Assembly (NCBI RefSeq): GCF_019279795.1
Contig: NC_056749.1
Span: 571,779,986-571,843,985 of the forward strand
DNA length: 64,000 nucleotides
Source of the DNA: Protopterus annectens
Taxonomy: Eukaryota; Chordata; Ceratodontiformes; Protopteridae
Direction: 5' to 3'
Shown here: positions 1-11,094 of the stretch, piece after piece
How positions within the stretch are numbered: the stretch's first letter is position 1
Layout of the letters: every line of letters begins with the position of its first letter
Made by a program: the position numbers and the translations under genes
Notes under the pieces: generated by a model
What the model was told of the DNA's origin: nothing
Databases searched by the model: none
What the model saw: the letters and a program-made list of their open reading frames with translations, nothing else

Positions 1-231
1 AGAGCCCCTCACTGACTCTATTCAAGAGAAATCTCGACGAATGGATGGGAGATCGTAGGTTTACCCCGGGGGTCATCTCTGTGTCACTACTAGACAGAGG
101 CATAGTAAACTAAACCCTAAAAGGGCGTAGTATTCTCATCCTATGGGGTGGTGAAAGCCACACACACTCTGGCTAGGCTTATAAATGCCCTAGGGCAGAT
201 AGCCTAGTACGAACCTATGAACCTATGGACC
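1..231 (+). mobile_element. CR1-family LINE, 3' end (copy CR1-a)
   Basis: The frame starting at base 3 encodes the last 36 residues of a CR1 reverse-transcriptase ORF (it contains LFKRNLDEWMG and ends SLLDRGIVN) and stops at 111-113. The same C-terminus occurs at 45343 and 52921. About 115 bp of 3' UTR follow. The element ends at 211-230 in two copies of an ACCTATGA-type octamer and has no poly(A), which is the usual end of CR1 elements. The 5' part lies outside the window. Confidence 0.85.
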
Positions 232-486
232 TCATGTAACAGCTAATTGGCTGAGCATGTCCTGAAAAGGACATCTTCAGCTGTTAGAAGATGTGAGTGT
301 TCAGGATTTTTTGCATCCACAAAGAAGGAGAGGAAAGTACCTCAAGCCAGAATCATTTCTCAAGAGTAAATCTGCAGCCAATGCAATACCATATAAAAAC
401 AAATCCAACAACAACCGTATCAAAAAGGTTGAAACCCACCTCAGCTATGCACAATATAACTGACGTCAGGTGGGTGCTATCACTGA

Positions 487-600
487 AGCAGTGAGGAATT
501 TGAACATCTTCTGTTACAGGTAAGTAGAACTTATGCAACTGTACTATGCATCATTTCTGCTGTCTCAGTGGCATTATGGGTAGATTCCCAAAGCTTACAT
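487..600. repeat. DIRS internal complementary region (DIRS-F1)
   Basis: This segment contains the junction CAACTGTACTATG at 536-548. The left half is complementary to the element's left end and the right half to its right end. That is the head-to-head layout of DIRS elements, where this region is thought to template ligation of the ends into a circle. The same junction, with few changes, is present in five other copies in this window. Confidence 0.7.
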
Positions 601-626
601 TAGCTGGGAGGTGGAAGGATAAGGAT

Positions 627-977
627 TCAGGAGTCCCTGGAGAATGGTCCTAGCAAAGCTTGCAATGGACCTAAAAAAAGGAATTTAATTCTGTAATCCT
701 TTGTGAAGATATGAACAAAGCACCAGGTTGTTACCTTTAGAATGCTTCTAGAGTGTACCCCTTTCCAATATGCCATCGAAGTCAAGTGAGCCTTAACTTT
801 GCCTGGAAGAGATTTGCCATGGTGGGAGTAAAAGGAGACAATAGCAGAGGACAACCATTGTGAAATACTTTGCTTAGAGACAGACTGACCTTTTTTAGCC
901 TCTGTATACAAGCAGCTGTTCAGCATCCATAAAGGGCTTTGTTCTGCCAAGGTAGTACTCGGGCTGCCTGTGCACAT
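627..977 (-). pseudogene. DIRS tyrosine recombinase, C-terminal fragment (DIRS-F1)
   Basis: A 116-codon frame matches the catalytic C-terminus of the recombinases at 16217 and 60266. It keeps the tryptophan/histidine stretch and the terminal tyrosine (HIFTKDYRI). The H-x-x-R box reads HLTS, so the second catalytic arginine is lost and the protein would be inactive as a recombinase. The N-terminal part continues up to about 1500 in broken frames. Confidence 0.75.
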
Positions 978-1540
978 TCAAGGTATGTAAAATCTTTTCT
1001 CCTTAGTTTTTTGGATCAGGATACAACACTTGATGGCTTGATTCAAGGTAACCAACTGTAGTCATGACTGTGGGATTAGTGTGTAACAACCCTGTCCTTA
1101 TGAAAAATCAGATGGGGTTGGCACACCTTGAAAGCTTGCAGCTCAGAGACTTGCATTGCAGATACCAAACAGTAAAAGTCTTGCAATTAATGAATCATAT
1201 TCAGCGTGAGAGGTAGGTTCAAAAGGAAGAAGAGTCAATTTTTTTCAAGAATGAAGTGTTGAGATCCCAGGGAGGAGGAATTTCCTTTCACTAGGGTCTC
1301 ATGTGCAACACTCCTTTCATAAACTGTTTGACCACAAAATGAGATCTAGAGTCACAGCCATGAGGCAACCGGTTAAAGTTGGAGGAATATACAGGAGTGG
1401 ATCATCCCTGCTGTTCCCTGCTGCTCAAACAACTCACAAAACAGGTCAGAAACAAATTCCAGGTACTACAACTCGCTTAAATGATTTCTTTTGCTACAAA
1501 TATATAATGAAATACTCAAAATGCTCAAAACGAATTTCTT

Positions 1541-1908
1541 ATTAAACAAAATGTCCGAACCTATGCCATATTATTTAAAACATTCGAAATAATTACAAAA
1601 AATTTCAAGCAATATCCGAAGTGCATAAAATGTGCGAAAAAGGGAAAACGTCCACATTTTTTCACTATGTGCTACTTTTTCACATTAACTAAAGCTATTC
1701 AAGGTATCCGATGTGTACAAAGTGTTTGCAAGTGTGTTCAGTATTACAGTGCAGTTATTTCACAAAGTACAGTTATTTCAAAGCATATTTTGTAGAGTAC
1801 AGTTATTTTAAAGAATATTTTGCAGAGTACAGTCTTTCGAAGAGCATTTGAATATTATTACAAGTACCTGGTGTATGTGCATGCTAGTACATAATTACAA
1901 GTGCTGTT
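1541..1908. repeat. AT-rich spacer with 30-bp tandem repeat
   Basis: No coding sequence is visible. Between about 1750 and 1857 a unit starting GTACAGTTATTT recurs with a 30-bp period (starts at 1767, 1797 and 1827), the last copy being divergent. The stretch sits directly upstream of the gypsy gag fragment where a 5' LTR would be expected, but I cannot match it to the 3' LTR near 13123. Confidence 0.55.
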
Positions 1909-2460
1909 TTGCATTGTGTTTTGCTACACTACGCGGGCATAGCAGAAGGATTTCACAGACCTACACCACTTGTGTTTGATAACAACACTGCAGAAAATTG
2001 GGATAGTGTTTCAGCAATAATACAATATTTTCATACAGGTTGCATTTCTGACAAAGATGCACATACTAAGGCATTTACTCTGCTTAATTTAGCTGGTTCA
2101 GAGGCCATTGAAAGACAGCATTCATTTGTGTATGCCCCAGCTATGTTTACAGGGGAGGGGGAAAACAACATAGCATGGTACCTGGTGAAACAAGGGAAGA
2201 CCCTGAGTGCTTAAAACATTAATTTAGAGAGATGTGCAACCCCAGATGAACATTACAATGGAGAGGCACTTATTTTACACAAGTGATCAAAAGCCTGGTG
2301 AAACTTTTGCTGCATATATAACTTACTTGAGAAATAAGGCTAAAACATACAGATTTGGTGACATGAGAGATGAGCTGATAAAGGCAGGCATCTGTGTGGT
2401 ATTAACAATTACATCATGGGAAAGACTTTGCTTTGAGACAGTGATTTATCTTTAAATAAG
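1909..2460 (+). pseudogene. Ty3/gypsy gag remnant
   Basis: The frame opening at 1909 encodes a gag-like stretch (core motif TPLVFDNNTAENWD, then ALNLAGSEAIER-like sequence written here as LLNLAGSEAIERQ) typical of vertebrate gypsy elements. It is followed, after a frame break near 2215, by a second open stretch to 2455 with more capsid-like residues. Gag would package element RNA in cytoplasmic particles. Stops and shifts make this copy non-functional. It is the 5' part of the element whose protease, RT and integrase remnants follow on the same strand. Confidence 0.65.
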
Positions 2461-2804
2461 GCCATTGACATTTGTCAGACATACGAGCCTACAGAAAAGC
2501 ACACAAATGAGAACAGTTGTGGAAGGCACAGTGATACAGCTCATGTAGACAGTATGCAGCACGTAGTTAAAAAAAACAGGCCCAAGCACATGGCAGTTAC
2601 TGTGAGTCCAAAGGTAGTCTCTTGGAAACCATGTACCTTTCTAGCAAGTCCTAAGTCAAGCTCTGTAAAGTGGACATGCTCAGTGAATCAGCAAAACTGA
2701 AAGGCTCATGATTGCTTCCACCTCTAACACACCATTCATAAACCAACAAAGTTAGCTGGATTACTGAAATGTATCGTTAGTTGTCACAATCGTGGGGGAG
2801 ATCA

Positions 2805-2900
2805 CCAACCTAAAAGACAAAATTGCATGGCTTTTGGTCAGCAGTGTCATTCTTGCAACAAGTGGAATAATTTCAAAAGGTTTTGTAAATCAAATAAAAC
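2805..2900 (+). pseudogene. Ty3/gypsy nucleocapsid zinc knuckle remnant
   Basis: The translation around 2848-2892 reads CHSCNKWNNFKRFC, matching the C-x2-C-x4-H-x4-C knuckle at the end of gypsy Gag, but the histidine is replaced by asparagine. Flanking sequence 2461-2804 and 2900-3040 is the decayed gag/pol linker with many stops and no other domain I recognise. Confidence 0.6.
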
Positions 2901-3044
2901 ATATTATTTTATTAAAAGAGGGCATTCCAAAAGACAAGTTTATCAATTAAAAAGCTGCGACCATACTTTGATGGTGTGTCTGTGCTTTTTGAAACAGTTA
3001 ATGCAGTAGACTTGTAGGCAAAGAACAAAATCTTTTGTACTGTT

Positions 3045-3342
3045 TGGATTAATGGGACCCCCATAGAGCTCAAAGTAGATACTGGCTCAAGTGCAATGTT
3101 ATGTCAGCAGAAATATTTGCTAGAGTAAAAGATGCAGAACATCTTGATTTGACAAAGTGTGTGAAGCTTGTAACTTATGGTGGTAAAGAGATTCAAACCA
3201 AAGGCTCAGTAGTATTTTCATGTTACTCTGCTGGGAACAGCTATGACTTGCAATTTTACATAGTCAAGAGACACGTACAGTCATTAGTAGACCTCAGAGA
3301 CAGTTTGAAACTAGGACTGCTTTCACTTAATAAAGAAAGTAT
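3045..3342 (+). pseudogene. Ty3/gypsy aspartic protease remnant
   Basis: A frame from 3045 reads WINGTPIELKVDTGSS, with the catalytic DTGS at 3078-3089. A frameshift follows near 3098, and the protein continues in another frame (SAEIFARVKDAEHLDL) to the point where the SINE inserted at about 3343. The protease would cut the Gag-Pol polyprotein in an active element. The frameshift and the SINE inactivate it. Confidence 0.75.
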
Positions 3343-3591
3343 GACGGCGCAGCGGTTGAGTTGTTGCCTCACAGCAAGAGGTTCCCTGGTTCAATTCTCG
3401 GCTGGAGCGCCTTCTCTCTGGAGTCTGCATGTCCCCCCTGCATTCATGTGGGTTTTCTCTGGGTGCTCCAGTTTCCTCCCACGTTACAAAGACGTGCATT
3501 TGGAGCATTTCTCACATGGCCTCCACTGAAAATTAGCTTGTTCCAAGTCGAACTTTTCCAGTAAACAAATGTTATACAAATAAATAAAAAG
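3343..3591 (+). mobile_element. tRNA-derived SINE, V-SINE-like
   Basis: The insert starts with a tRNA-like head: GGCGCAGCGGTTGAG fits an A box and GGTTCAATTC a B box of a polymerase III promoter. A central block follows (from TCTGCATGTC through GTTTTCTCTGGGTGCTCC to TTTCCTCCCAC, about 3423-3481) like the conserved segment of V-SINEs. A short AT-rich tail ends near 3591. The flanks AATAAAGAAAGT and AATAAAAAGT look like an imperfect target duplication. It interrupts the gypsy protease-RT linker. The family name is from memory of the consensus and needs a search. Confidence 0.7.
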
Positions 3592-4322
3592 TTCACCATG
3601 TAAGCCTGCATAACAACAGCTGGATTTCACCAAAACTATTTTTTCTGTGTATGCTGATATTTTTGCAAACAAACTAGGCAAACTACCACTTGTGTAATCT
3701 ATGAAGTTAGACCCAGAGGTCAGTCCAGTTGTCATACCAGCACAGAAAGTTCCAGTAGTTATGCAAAACAGAGTCAAAGCTGAGTTAGACAAAATGGTGC
3801 AGCTAGGAGTTATTTGTCCAGTGGAAGAACCTACTGAATCCTCCATGGTCGTAGCTCACAAGAAAAGCTCAGTGATATCAGAATATCTATTGATCCTAGA
3901 GATTTGAACAAAGCATTAAAAAGACCTCATCATCCAATGTGCACAGTTGAAGAGGTTGCTGCCCTCATGCCAAATGCCACTGTTTTCTCTGTCTTAGATG
4001 CAAAGAGTTCATTTTGGCAAATTCTGCTTGACTGAAAATCTTCATTACTGACCACATTCAGTACACCAGTTAGAAGATACAGCTTTCAGAGAGTGCCACT
4101 TGGAAAAAATTCTCACAGTGAAGTCTTTCAGCGTGCAATGGAGCACATTTTTTTCAGGTTATCTCTATGTTATTATAGCAGATGATATTCTAGTAGAAGG
4201 CAATGGTGAAGCCTAATATGACAGAAACCTCAAGAAAGTTATGGAAAGAGCAGGTGAAGTGAATCTTAAGCTCAGTCCTCAGAAGTGCAAATTCAGGCTA
4301 CGAGAAGTTACTTATGTTGGTA
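3592..4322 (+). pseudogene. Ty3/gypsy reverse transcriptase remnant
   Basis: After the SINE the pol reading resumes (IFANKLGKLPLV, then VPVVMQNRVKAELDKM), followed by the RT fingers/palm. I can see RPHHPMCTVEEVAALMPN, FSVLDAKSSFWQI with the first catalytic aspartate, and near 4170-4215 a decayed counterpart of the DD motif (GCAGATGAT in a broken frame). Sequence matches gypsy RT up to LKLSPQKCKFRLREVTYVG at about 4322, then stops abruptly at the tandem-repeat insert. RNase H and the integrase N-terminus are missing. In-frame stops and frameshifts are frequent. Confidence 0.8.
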
Positions 4323-4568
4323 TAGTGTGTTTATAGTTGGTGGCTTTGCAGTTGCCCGCCCCTAGTGTAAATTTGATCTGGGACCCTCCTCCCAGTCTAG
4401 TGTCATTACCTCATTCTGCCCAGTACAGGGAGAACATTTGAGAAGGCCAATCAGCTTAGTTTCTGCTACTCCTTTCTCTCTTTCCACTAAAAAAAAAAAA
4501 AAAAAAAATGTAACTGCTTTTACTGTATTTGTGTTTCTTCCTACTTTATTTTGCTTTTGCGTCATCTT
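4323..4568. other. Insert in gypsy, left part; A20 tract
   Basis: Unassigned non-coding sequence that separates the gypsy RT from the L1. It has a 20-base A run at 4489-4508, which could be the tail of a short retroposon at about 4323-4508. With 11348-12074 it forms the material into which the L1 inserted. I recognise no family. Confidence 0.4.
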
Positions 4569-4584
4569 AAAAGTACTCAGTTGT
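4569..4584. repeat. L1 target-site duplication, left copy
   Basis: AAAAGTACTCAGTTGT at 4569-4584 matches AAAAGTACTCAATTGT at 11332-11347 with one mismatch. The copies lie exactly outside the L1 5' UTR and the L1 A-rich tail, as expected for target-primed reverse transcription. Confidence 0.8.
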
Positions 4585-4589
4585 GATTC

Positions 4590-4604
4590 AAAGATGGCCG
4601 CCAT
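4590..4604. promoter_or_regulatory. YY1-like site at L1 5' end
   Basis: AAAGATGGCCGCCAT lies within the first 20 bases of the L1. On the complementary strand it contains GGCGGCCATCTTT, close to the YY1 consensus. In human L1 a YY1 site at a similar place positions the transcription start; the same role here is inference. Confidence 0.55.
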
Positions 4605-4885
4605 TCTGTAGACACTGCATATCTACAGCTCTTCAGATACTCGGAATAAAAATTAACCCTGAGGATATACTGCAAGTTTTTTTACACTAATTGTTGGCTA
4701 AAATTAATCTACTACAGCTAAATATCGTCTGAGAGGTGAGGGAACTGGAGGAAAATAAACAAATTAACAGGATTGGATCTGAGTGACTGACTGACTCTGA
4801 ACAGAGTAGTAAACAAAGGAACTGTTTGAGTAGTAACCTTGGATAATTATCATTCAGCTATACTAAAGATCTGCTTTGCTCCACA

Positions 4886-5775
4886 ATGTCAAAAGAAGAT
4901 AAAAGTATGGAAACAACAACAACAAAAACCAAATTATCAGAACTTCAGTCACCAGGAAAAGATTTAAAAACAAAAAGGCAGAAGATTACAAAACAGCAGG
5001 AACTTTCAAAAGCTGGAATGAAAAATAAACCGGATCAAATGGCTAATATGGAAGATATTAAACTGCTTTGTTACCTATCCAAGAAGCTTTAAAAGAACAA
5101 TCAAACCAGGTGCATTCTTTTGGTGCCACATGCACTCAAATTCTCGAAAGAATAGATAAATCAGAAGCCAGAATATCTGAAAATGAGGGCAGAATAACAT
5201 TGCTTGCAAAAAAAACAGACATTCATGACCTGGATATTCAATCTATGCAAAATAAAATTCTGGATTTGGAGGCACGATCCAGAAGGAACAATATAATTAT
5301 CAGAGGAATTCCAGAATTTATCCAATACAATGATTTAATTTCTACCATTACACAAATACTTGAAATGTTGTTTAATGACTCTGACATAGCTAAACAAATA
5401 GTTATAGAAAGAGCCCATAGAGCTCTCAGAGAAGCACAAGCCTCAAACATACCTAGACCAGTATACGTCAAAATCCACAACTACCAGGACGTAAACAAAA
5501 TAATTTTAACTGTTAAAAAAAATGGAGGTTATATTATGTGGCAGAATAATAAAGTTTCTATGGCCCAGGATTTACCATTGCAAATAAGACAAGCTAGACA
5601 AGCATTATCTCCATACTGTAAGTTCCTCATTGAAAAGAACATCAAATTTCAAATGAAATACCCTAACATATTGATTTTTACAGTCGATGGCTCCAAATAC
5701 TCCATATCTACAAAAAAAGAAGCAAAAGTTACCTTTTTGAAGATTTTTAAGTCCCTTCCAGCTTCGGAAGCTTGA
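4886..5775 (+). pseudogene. L1 ORF1 protein (RNA-binding chaperone), one frameshift
   Basis: The frame from ATG 4886 encodes a lysine-rich N-terminus to about 5070. A -1 shift in the 5068-5092 overlap leads into a 235-codon frame ending at 5775. That frame holds a heptad-rich coiled coil (ILERIDKSEARISENEGRI region), the L1 ORF1 signature LEARSRRNNIIIRGIPE opening the RRM, and the C-terminal ERAHRAL motif. The protein binds L1 RNA as a trimer in the ribonucleoprotein. Its partner ORF2 lies 1.5 kb downstream. Only the frameshift separates it from an intact frame of about 295 codons. Confidence 0.85.
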
Positions 5776-7299
5776 TCTGGCCATCCAGTCTGTTTGCAGC
5801 AACATGGATGCTGGGATTCAATGCTTACTACGTTTCGAGGCTTCAAAATCCTTTGTTTGTATTCTTTTCTTCACCAGGCCCCTTGGTAAATGTTTACTTA
5901 GTTTCTTTTTACAGCTCCAGCTCATCCACGAAGATTTTCCGAACTTTTATGGCTCTTACGAACTGAGCCCCTTCGCGAAGTAACAGGAAGTCCTTTGGGT
6001 GCTGCTGAGGGTCCGCTTTCGAGGTGGCGCATCCGGAAGTCCGTCCGTTTAATGGTTCCCCCGTCGCGAGCTTGAAGACAGGATTACAAGCTCAGGAAGT
6101 AGGAAGATCTCTGTTGAGGAAGTAGAAGCTATTTGGACTGTAAAACGAGCATTCGTGGACATTTAAAGTATGCAATATGTTTTACTGGTTTAATGGGAAC
6201 TGTGAATTCATTCAGGTATGATTATAATTGAATGTATAATGTACTGGTTTAAAATGTGTCATTTAACTGATTGCCTAGAAGTATTATAGCTTTACCACAG
6301 TTACTCTTTTTCCTTAGGTATGTTATACTGAATATTGTTGTGTTAATAACCTGGTGGTATATTTTTATTATTTCTTTTTCCTGTATTACTGATGTGTTTT
6401 AATACTGCAAATGTTTAGATAATAAGGGGATTTAGTGTTGGGATAAATACTAGATAAAGAGACCATGAGACATTATATTGTGGGCTCTCCAGGAATGTGA
6501 AGGTTATCTTGTTTATGTACTGGCATGTGGTTCTGACTGTTTAGAGAACTGTGTTACTCAGTCATCATTTCACAAATTTAACTATATTATCCAGTAAAGT
6601 GAAGTTAGAGTCCTATTTTTATTCACATTATTTGCTGACATGATAATTCTAGATAATTTAGGCTATATAAAGAAAGTCAGATTTAATATTATATTTAAAT
6701 GTTAAACATTTGCTTTCTCCGTAGTTCTTTTTCTCTCTTTTAATTAACAATACATATGGTGAATTACCTTTAATTTAATAATGTTATTGTTTAATAGGGG
6801 TAGTGCCACATACTTGACTATTTTAGATTTAAATATGGTTGTTAGGTAACTTAAAGAGATACAACTAATTAGTATAAGTAATAATATATGAGAACTATTA
6901 GTGAGGTATGATAGTAACTATAAGTATAATGAAGACCATTTACTTGATAGACTTAACTATATAGTGTGTTCAAGAGCTGTGGATATCCATCAGTGTTTAT
7001 TAGGGAATGTTTTGGTTAGGCTTTGTAGAGTTAGATGTAGCTTTTATAGGTTTTTTGCATGTTTTTGATGTTATATTTTGCAAGATAAAGAATAGATGTT
7101 TAGTAAAGTTATTTAACTATAAAAGTTTTAACAGTGTAAAAAACCTATGTACGTCCTGGTCCAGGGGAATAGTGGATAGGCACTGGTTAGGGATGGGATG
7201 TCAAGATTACTTCCAGACAATATATATCGTGCTATTATACTCGAATTTAGTACTGTTTCTCAATTTTAAAATACCCTTAAACGAATTAAAGATCTTAGT
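5776..7299 (+). other. L1 inter-ORF spacer (1.5 kb)
   Basis: No conserved protein is visible between ORF1 and ORF2. The first 350 bases include a locally CpG-rich block (about 5955-6080, with several CG dinucleotides such as CTTCGCGAAG and CCCGTCGCGAGC), unlike the AT-rich remainder. A 100-codon frame at 7007-7309 that overlaps the ORF2 start has no recognisable homology. Typical L1 spacers are far shorter. The spacer may be a family trait, an internal promoter for ORF2, or an old insertion. Confidence 0.6.
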
Positions 7300-10200
7300 A
7301 TGTGGATAATAGACTCATGGAATACTAAAGGGCTCCAGAACATGAAAAAAAGGAAATCATTTTTTCATTTATTTTTCCAATCAAAGGCATATTTTATCTT
7401 ATTACAAGAAACCCACTTGACCAATGACCAATGGGCTGTCCTTAAAGGTAAGAAATGGATTAGAGAGGTGGTAGCTTCAGAAGGGACAACTAATAGTGCA
7501 GGAGTGGCTATTATCACTAAAAATCAGTATCAAGAGAAAATTCTAGATTTTAAAATAGACAAAGAGGGAAGATGGTGTTATGTGATTCTCTCATCTACAC
7601 TTTATGATAAACCTGTGGCACTTATTAATATATATGCCCCATGTACCAATCAACAACTTTTTATAGCATCACTTTATTTTATCCTGAATCAATATAATAA
7701 TTGTTATATAATAATAAGAGGTGATTGGAATACATATCAAGATCCCAAATTAGATAAATCAAGTTCACACAGGTCCTTTAATAATCAAGCAGTGATAGCA
7801 TTAAAGGAACTTAAAACAGATTTTAAATTATATGACCCATTTAAATACACAAACAATCAAATAAATTCAAATAACTTTACATTTTATTCAAGTTGTCATA
7901 AAATGTGGTCTAGGATTGATTTTTTCCTAATTTCAGACGTACTAATTACTTTAGATCCATGTGTATCTATACAAGCTCGACACTTATCGGATCATTCTAG
8001 AATCACATTAATTTTTAACAAAGACACTAGAAATAGTAGGCGTCATAGAGGTTATAATTGGTCTCTAAATCCGTATTTATTAAATAAAGAAGATATAACT
8101 AAAGAAAGTCAAGAGACCTGCAATCATCTACTAGTTAATCTTTCTAAACACCGGCATCCATCTGATATAAAATGGGCAATGACCAAAGCACAAATAAGAG
8201 GAATTTTTCTCCAAAAGGCTACTTATTATAAGAAAATACAAACTAGAGACATACAAGAATTAGAAACTAAAATTAAGTTACTAGATCAAGATTTAATTGG
8301 GAACTATAGTAAACAAACTGAAACGGAGTTATTAAAATGTCAAAAAGATCTTTTTTTACTACAAAATAGTAAATTGTCATTTTATGAACAGAAAATACTG
8401 GTAAAATACGCTAATCATATTCAGACCCCATCAAAAGCACTAGCTCGTATCATTAATCAATCGAAAATACCTTCTCAAATTTCTGAAATACAGTTTAATA
8501 ATAAAAGATATACCAATACTGAAGACATTATGAATACCTTTGAATTAATATTCTCTCAAATTTATGGCGAACATCAGGAATTACTTATAAATAAGTGTAA
8601 TAACGATTTTTTGCAGAAGATTATTTTTCCGAAAATTGGTGATGAGTCTCATGAGAGTTTAATCAAACCAATTTCCTCTGAGGAGATAACAGATACAATT
8701 AATAATTTGAAGCCACATAAAGCTCCAGGACCGGATGGTTTGACTTCTGAATTTTACAAAACTTTTTGTGATATATTGGGCAAAATACTTCCACATGTAT
8801 TTAATTATATAATTAATAATAAAATTAATGATCCGCATTTTAATGCTTCGAAAACAATTCTTATACCTAAAGAGAATGCAGATCTTCAAAATCCGGATAA
8901 CTATAGACCCATTTCACTTTTAAATATAGACATGAAAATTATGACATCTATTTTAGCCAATAGATTGAAGAAGGTAATAAACCTAATAATATCTGATGAA
9001 CAAGCTGGCTTTATAAATGGCAGACAAACTACTGATAATACGTTATCACTTCATACACTCATTTCTTATGCCACTCATAAAAATCTTAATGTTTACGCAC
9101 TCATAATTGATGCTCAAAAAGCTTCCGATAGAGTTAATTTAACATTTTTGTTTGATATTTTATCATATTTCAATATACCCCAAGACTTTATTTTAACATT
9201 AAAAAAGTTATATAATAATCCCTATACAACTTTATATATTAATAAAAATTTCTCAAAAAGAATACAAATTAAGAATGGTACCCGTCAAGGATGTCCGCTA
9301 TCTCCTATATTATTCAATTTATATTTAGAACCACTATTTTTACATATTAAGCAAAATATTTATCATAATGCTCCAATAATATATGGTACGAAAATATCCA
9401 TGGCTGCTTTTGCTGATGATCTTAATATTTATTGTACGATGCCTGTTTCAGATACTAAGAAAATATTAAAAGCAGTGGAAGATTTTGCAGAAATATCTAA
9501 TTACAAAATAAATTAAAAAAAAAACAATTTATTTCCCTTAAAGACGCCTACACCCGTTTTGCTTTTACCATTGATAGGTCAGTTAAAATCCGAAGAAAAA
9601 ATAAAATATTTGGGTATTGTTTTCTCAACAGATAATAGAGACTTTTATGCGAACAATGTTAAGCTAATTCGGGATCATATACTGTCTGATTTAAAAAGAT
9701 GGAATAATCTGAAATTACCAATAATGGCAAAGACTTCAATTATTAAAATGAATGTACTCCCTAGAATATTATATATTTTTCGAGCTACTCAAGTCTCAAT
9801 TTCTAGGAAATCCTTTAAGCAACTTCATACGGAATTAGGTAGATTTGTATGGGAACCTAGGAAAACTAGAATATCTTATGATAAACTGAAGACTCCGAAA
9901 AATAAGGGTGGTTTAGAATTACCGAATTTTGAAGCATATTATTTAATAATAAATGCTAATAGAATTCTAAGAGTGGTTAACTTTGACAAGTCCAGTACTA
10001 AATGGTCACCCAAGTGGTTGATTCTGAATTACAAACATGCTGTTAAATTGGGTATTAATTTTAAGGCATTACCTTTTTTAAATAAAGATACCTTTAAAAT
10101 ATACGCTTTGATGGAACATATTATATTATATATAATGTCAATACAAAACCTGTTTAAATCACTAAATCTCTTACAGTATATGATGACCTTCCAACCATTT

Positions 10201-11094
10201 CACAAGAACCCGAATTTGAAAATCGGTAATCAATTGATAGATCTTAAAAAATTCCCACTTATAATTGATCTAACCATACTTGATTTATATCCCTTTCTTG
10301 GTATCTCAATACACGACATGTTAAGAGAGATGAGCCTTCCTAACTCTTATTTAATTATAATGAGACAATTAAAGGATATTTCAATAACTTATTTTAGTAA
10401 TTTTAAAATTAAAGAAGAAGACTTAACCATTTGTTCAAACTTATGGCAAACTCTTATGCAGGACTTCAAATATATAACGGCTTCATATAATTTGATAAAA
10501 TATGTGAAATATAATAACCAAATACTTTTATCCAAATACTGGAAGGATAAATTATTACTGATTGATGATAATAAAATATTGAAAGCAATTAATTTAACCT
10601 TAAAATCAGTATCCCTTCAAAAGCTATTATTTACTCAGCTGATGATATTTAATAAAGCTTACTACACTCGCCTCAGCTTACATAAATTCAACTCAAAAAA
10701 TTCACCTAAATGTCCATATTGTATCGATCAAACCGCTGACCTTTTACACATGTTCTGGAGCTGTAAATGTATATTCAAACTTTGGAATTCTCTAAAAATT
10801 CAATTACAAAAAATGGGTTATCAACAGTCCACACTTTCTTGGGAGTTTATGATTCTTCATATTCCTCTGAATAACTTGAACAGATCCCAAATGATCATAC
10901 TCATAAATATTTTCTTGTTAATTAAGCTTTATATAGCTACAAATTGGCTGAATTCATCTTTGACTTCATGGGAAAACTTTAAAAGTGTAGCAATAAAACA
11001 TATTTTAGCACATAAATTACTAATTAAAGATCATAAGAAAAATATAAATAATACAAAAATATGGGAGCAAATCTTTAACATTGTGTTAGCTTAA
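7300..11094 (+). pseudogene. L1 ORF2 endonuclease/reverse transcriptase, one in-frame stop
   Basis: The frame is continuous over about 1,264 codons except for TAA at 9514-9516 next to an A-run. The N-terminal APE endonuclease shows NTKGL, LQETHL, IIIRGDWNT (a change from the usual GGDWN) and HLSDHS. The RT shows APGPDGLTSEFYK, NYRPISLLN, DEQAGFINGR, the catalytic block as IIDAQKASDRV (serine where phenylalanine is usual), GTRQGCPLSPILFN and FADD. A C-terminal Cys/His knuckle is CPYCIDQTADLLHMFWSC. Length fits vertebrate L1 ORF2. The enzyme nicks DNA and copies L1 RNA. Because of the stop only the first 738 residues would be made. Confidence 0.92.

Larger units (their letters stand above)
336..1540 (-). 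mobile_element. DIRS-like element fragment (DIRS-F1)
   Basis: This is a 3' fragment of a tyrosine-recombinase retrotransposon read on the minus strand. Its left end has the AAAGTAC start shared by other DIRS copies here, followed directly by CTCAAG, so a few terminal bases and most of the left terminal repeat are missing relative to the copy at 36264. An internal complementary region (about 487-600) and recombinase coding (627 to about 1500) follow. RT, RNase H and gag are absent. The right border is approximate; AT-rich DNA with no similarity I can see starts near 1540. Confidence 0.75.

Noticed and set aside
4489-4508. A20 run as the L1 tail or an ORF boundary
   Set aside because: The target-site duplication places the L1 start at 4585, so the run precedes the element.
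7007-7309. 100-codon frame overlapping L1 ORF2 start as a third L1 ORF
   Set aside because: Low-complexity, Phe/Leu/Val-rich, no homology recognised; kept only as a note in the spacer entry.
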